From Parabacteroides distasonis (lineage in GTDB: Bacteria > Bacteroidota > Bacteroidia > Bacteroidales > Tannerellaceae), in NCBI GenBank assembly GCA_021531385.1, contig JAFBIR010000010.1, forward strand, positions 83,337-147,336: DNA of 64,000 nucleotides, read 5' to 3'. Both the position numbers and the translations under genes were made by a program. Each line of letters starts with the position of its first letter. Within the stretch, counting starts at the first letter, position 1. A model generated the notes under the pieces. It was given only the letters and a program-made list of their open reading frames with translations. It had not been told where the DNA came from and did no database searches. This document shows positions 63,441 through 64,000 of the stretch, piece by piece.

Positions 63441-64000
63441 GCTAATGGCAAGCCATTGTCATTGCTAATGTCAGGCCCTCGTTATTAGTAATGACCAACG
63501 CTGAAGATTGCTAATGTATTACTCGCCTTCTTGCGCGCGCATACGCACGTACATATATTATATATATAAGTCCTAATTCCTAATTTAATTAATTCCTCAC
63601 TCCTCATTCCTCACTCCTAAATCTAATCTGTGGTGTCGTGGAACATTCCGTGGAACATCGGAAAAAGGGGCGTGGAACATAGTGTTCCACGGAATTTCGT
63701 TGCGCAGTCGGTTTTTGTTAATCGGTTGATAATCATTCTAAAACATAAAATAGGGTTCCGTGGAACATTTGTGGAACACTGCTCAACAAAAAGGTAATGT
63801 TGCGTATAATGACGCAAAAGGGGCTAAAACAGCCTTTTTTCGCGCATTTTAGGAAGCATTGTGCAAAATGTTCCACGGGAAACAATCCTCGTAAACGCTT
63901 GATAATCTGTTTTATTTGGAAATTGGGAAGGAGCGGACTGCTCAACAAAAAGGTTCCTTACTTTTGAGCACAAAGGTACGCGTATTTTCCTAATCACCAA
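63440..64000. repeat. Block C, part collinear with block A
   Basis: Matches 1649-2241 in the same order: the GTCATTA/TTATTAGTAATGACC repeat, pyrimidine-rich stretch, CGTGGAACA half-site cluster (two tandem units, then everted pair near 63672-63692 and TGTTCCACGGGAAACA near 63868) and CAAAGGTA (63971-63978) followed by 19 bases and CAA at the last base of the window. In block A the giant gene starts 417 bases past this point. Confidence 0.8.

Noticed and set aside
1..64000. Prophage, integrative element or insertion sequence
   Set aside because: No transposase, integrase, relaxase or phage structural gene is seen. The repeat blocks could be non-autonomous, but their mobiliser is not in the window.

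Overview
The window comes from a member of the Bacteroidales, most likely the Parabacteroides/Tannerellaceae branch (inference). The evidence is the gene set (NigD-like, DUF4251, DUF4292 and DUF2851 families, a GH3-family protein, plant-type long IspG, TGS-uridine-kinase fusion, fabF-acpP next to rnc and pfkA). Starts mostly lack strong Shine-Dalgarno sites. Many genes are preceded by the Bacteroidetes promoter, a -33 TTG/TTTG about 19-20 bases before a -7 TAnnTTTG. Most of the window is ordinary chromosomal housekeeping DNA. Interspersed are repeat-rich loci built around very large exported paralogues.

Layout. 1-684: partial PfkB sugar/nucleoside kinase, divergent from three nearly identical tRNA-Asn genes (790-1049). 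1094-2657: repeat block A. 2658-5648: giant exported protein A, with two structured 3' UTR elements and a terminator. 5851-6408: truncated AAA_4-type gene. 6474-15793: rpoN, a PAP2-like membrane protein, gcvH, purE, ispG, dut, a TPR protein, a DUF4292 lipoprotein and an EnvC-like murein hydrolase activator. 15785-20968 (minus): glycerate kinase, tricorn-like protease and a glycine-zipper lipoprotein. 21089-27244: purT, MATE pump, surE, lpxB, NigD-like and DUF4251 proteins. 27328-31533 (minus): trxA and dnaE. 31793-37578: a MacB/MacA/TolC-type export operon with one ATPase and two permeases. 37579-38792: repeat block B. 38793-41807: giant exported protein B with the same 3' UTR architecture. 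42101-43031: AbiE-type antitoxin followed by a truncated toxin. 43033-47844 (minus): DnaJ/TerB co-chaperone, map, S41 protease lipoprotein and Na/Pi cotransporter. 47927-54106: nucleoside kinase, DUF2851, two small membrane proteins, an Ig-like lipoprotein and a DUF3108 protein. 54113-62648: thioesterase, cysS, PAP2, GH3, pfkA, rnc, fabF, acpP and purN. 62649-64000: repeat block C, which runs off the window.

The most unusual structure is the repeated cassette: a repeat block, a conserved AT-rich leader, a ~1000-residue exported protein with a near-identical C-terminal domain (DUF6383-like, resembling a type IX secretion sorting domain), a tandem pair of structured RNA elements and a near-identical terminator. 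Two complete copies are seen. Block C matches block A up to the last base of the window, so a third gene is predicted about 0.4 kb beyond it. Inside these blocks a ~232-bp promoter-bearing segment is inverted in B relative to A and C, which raises the possibility of orientation-controlled expression. The blocks also hold 22-bp iteron-like tandem arrays, REP-like palindromes and clusters of parS-like half-sites. Truncated genes lie just downstream of both complete cassettes.
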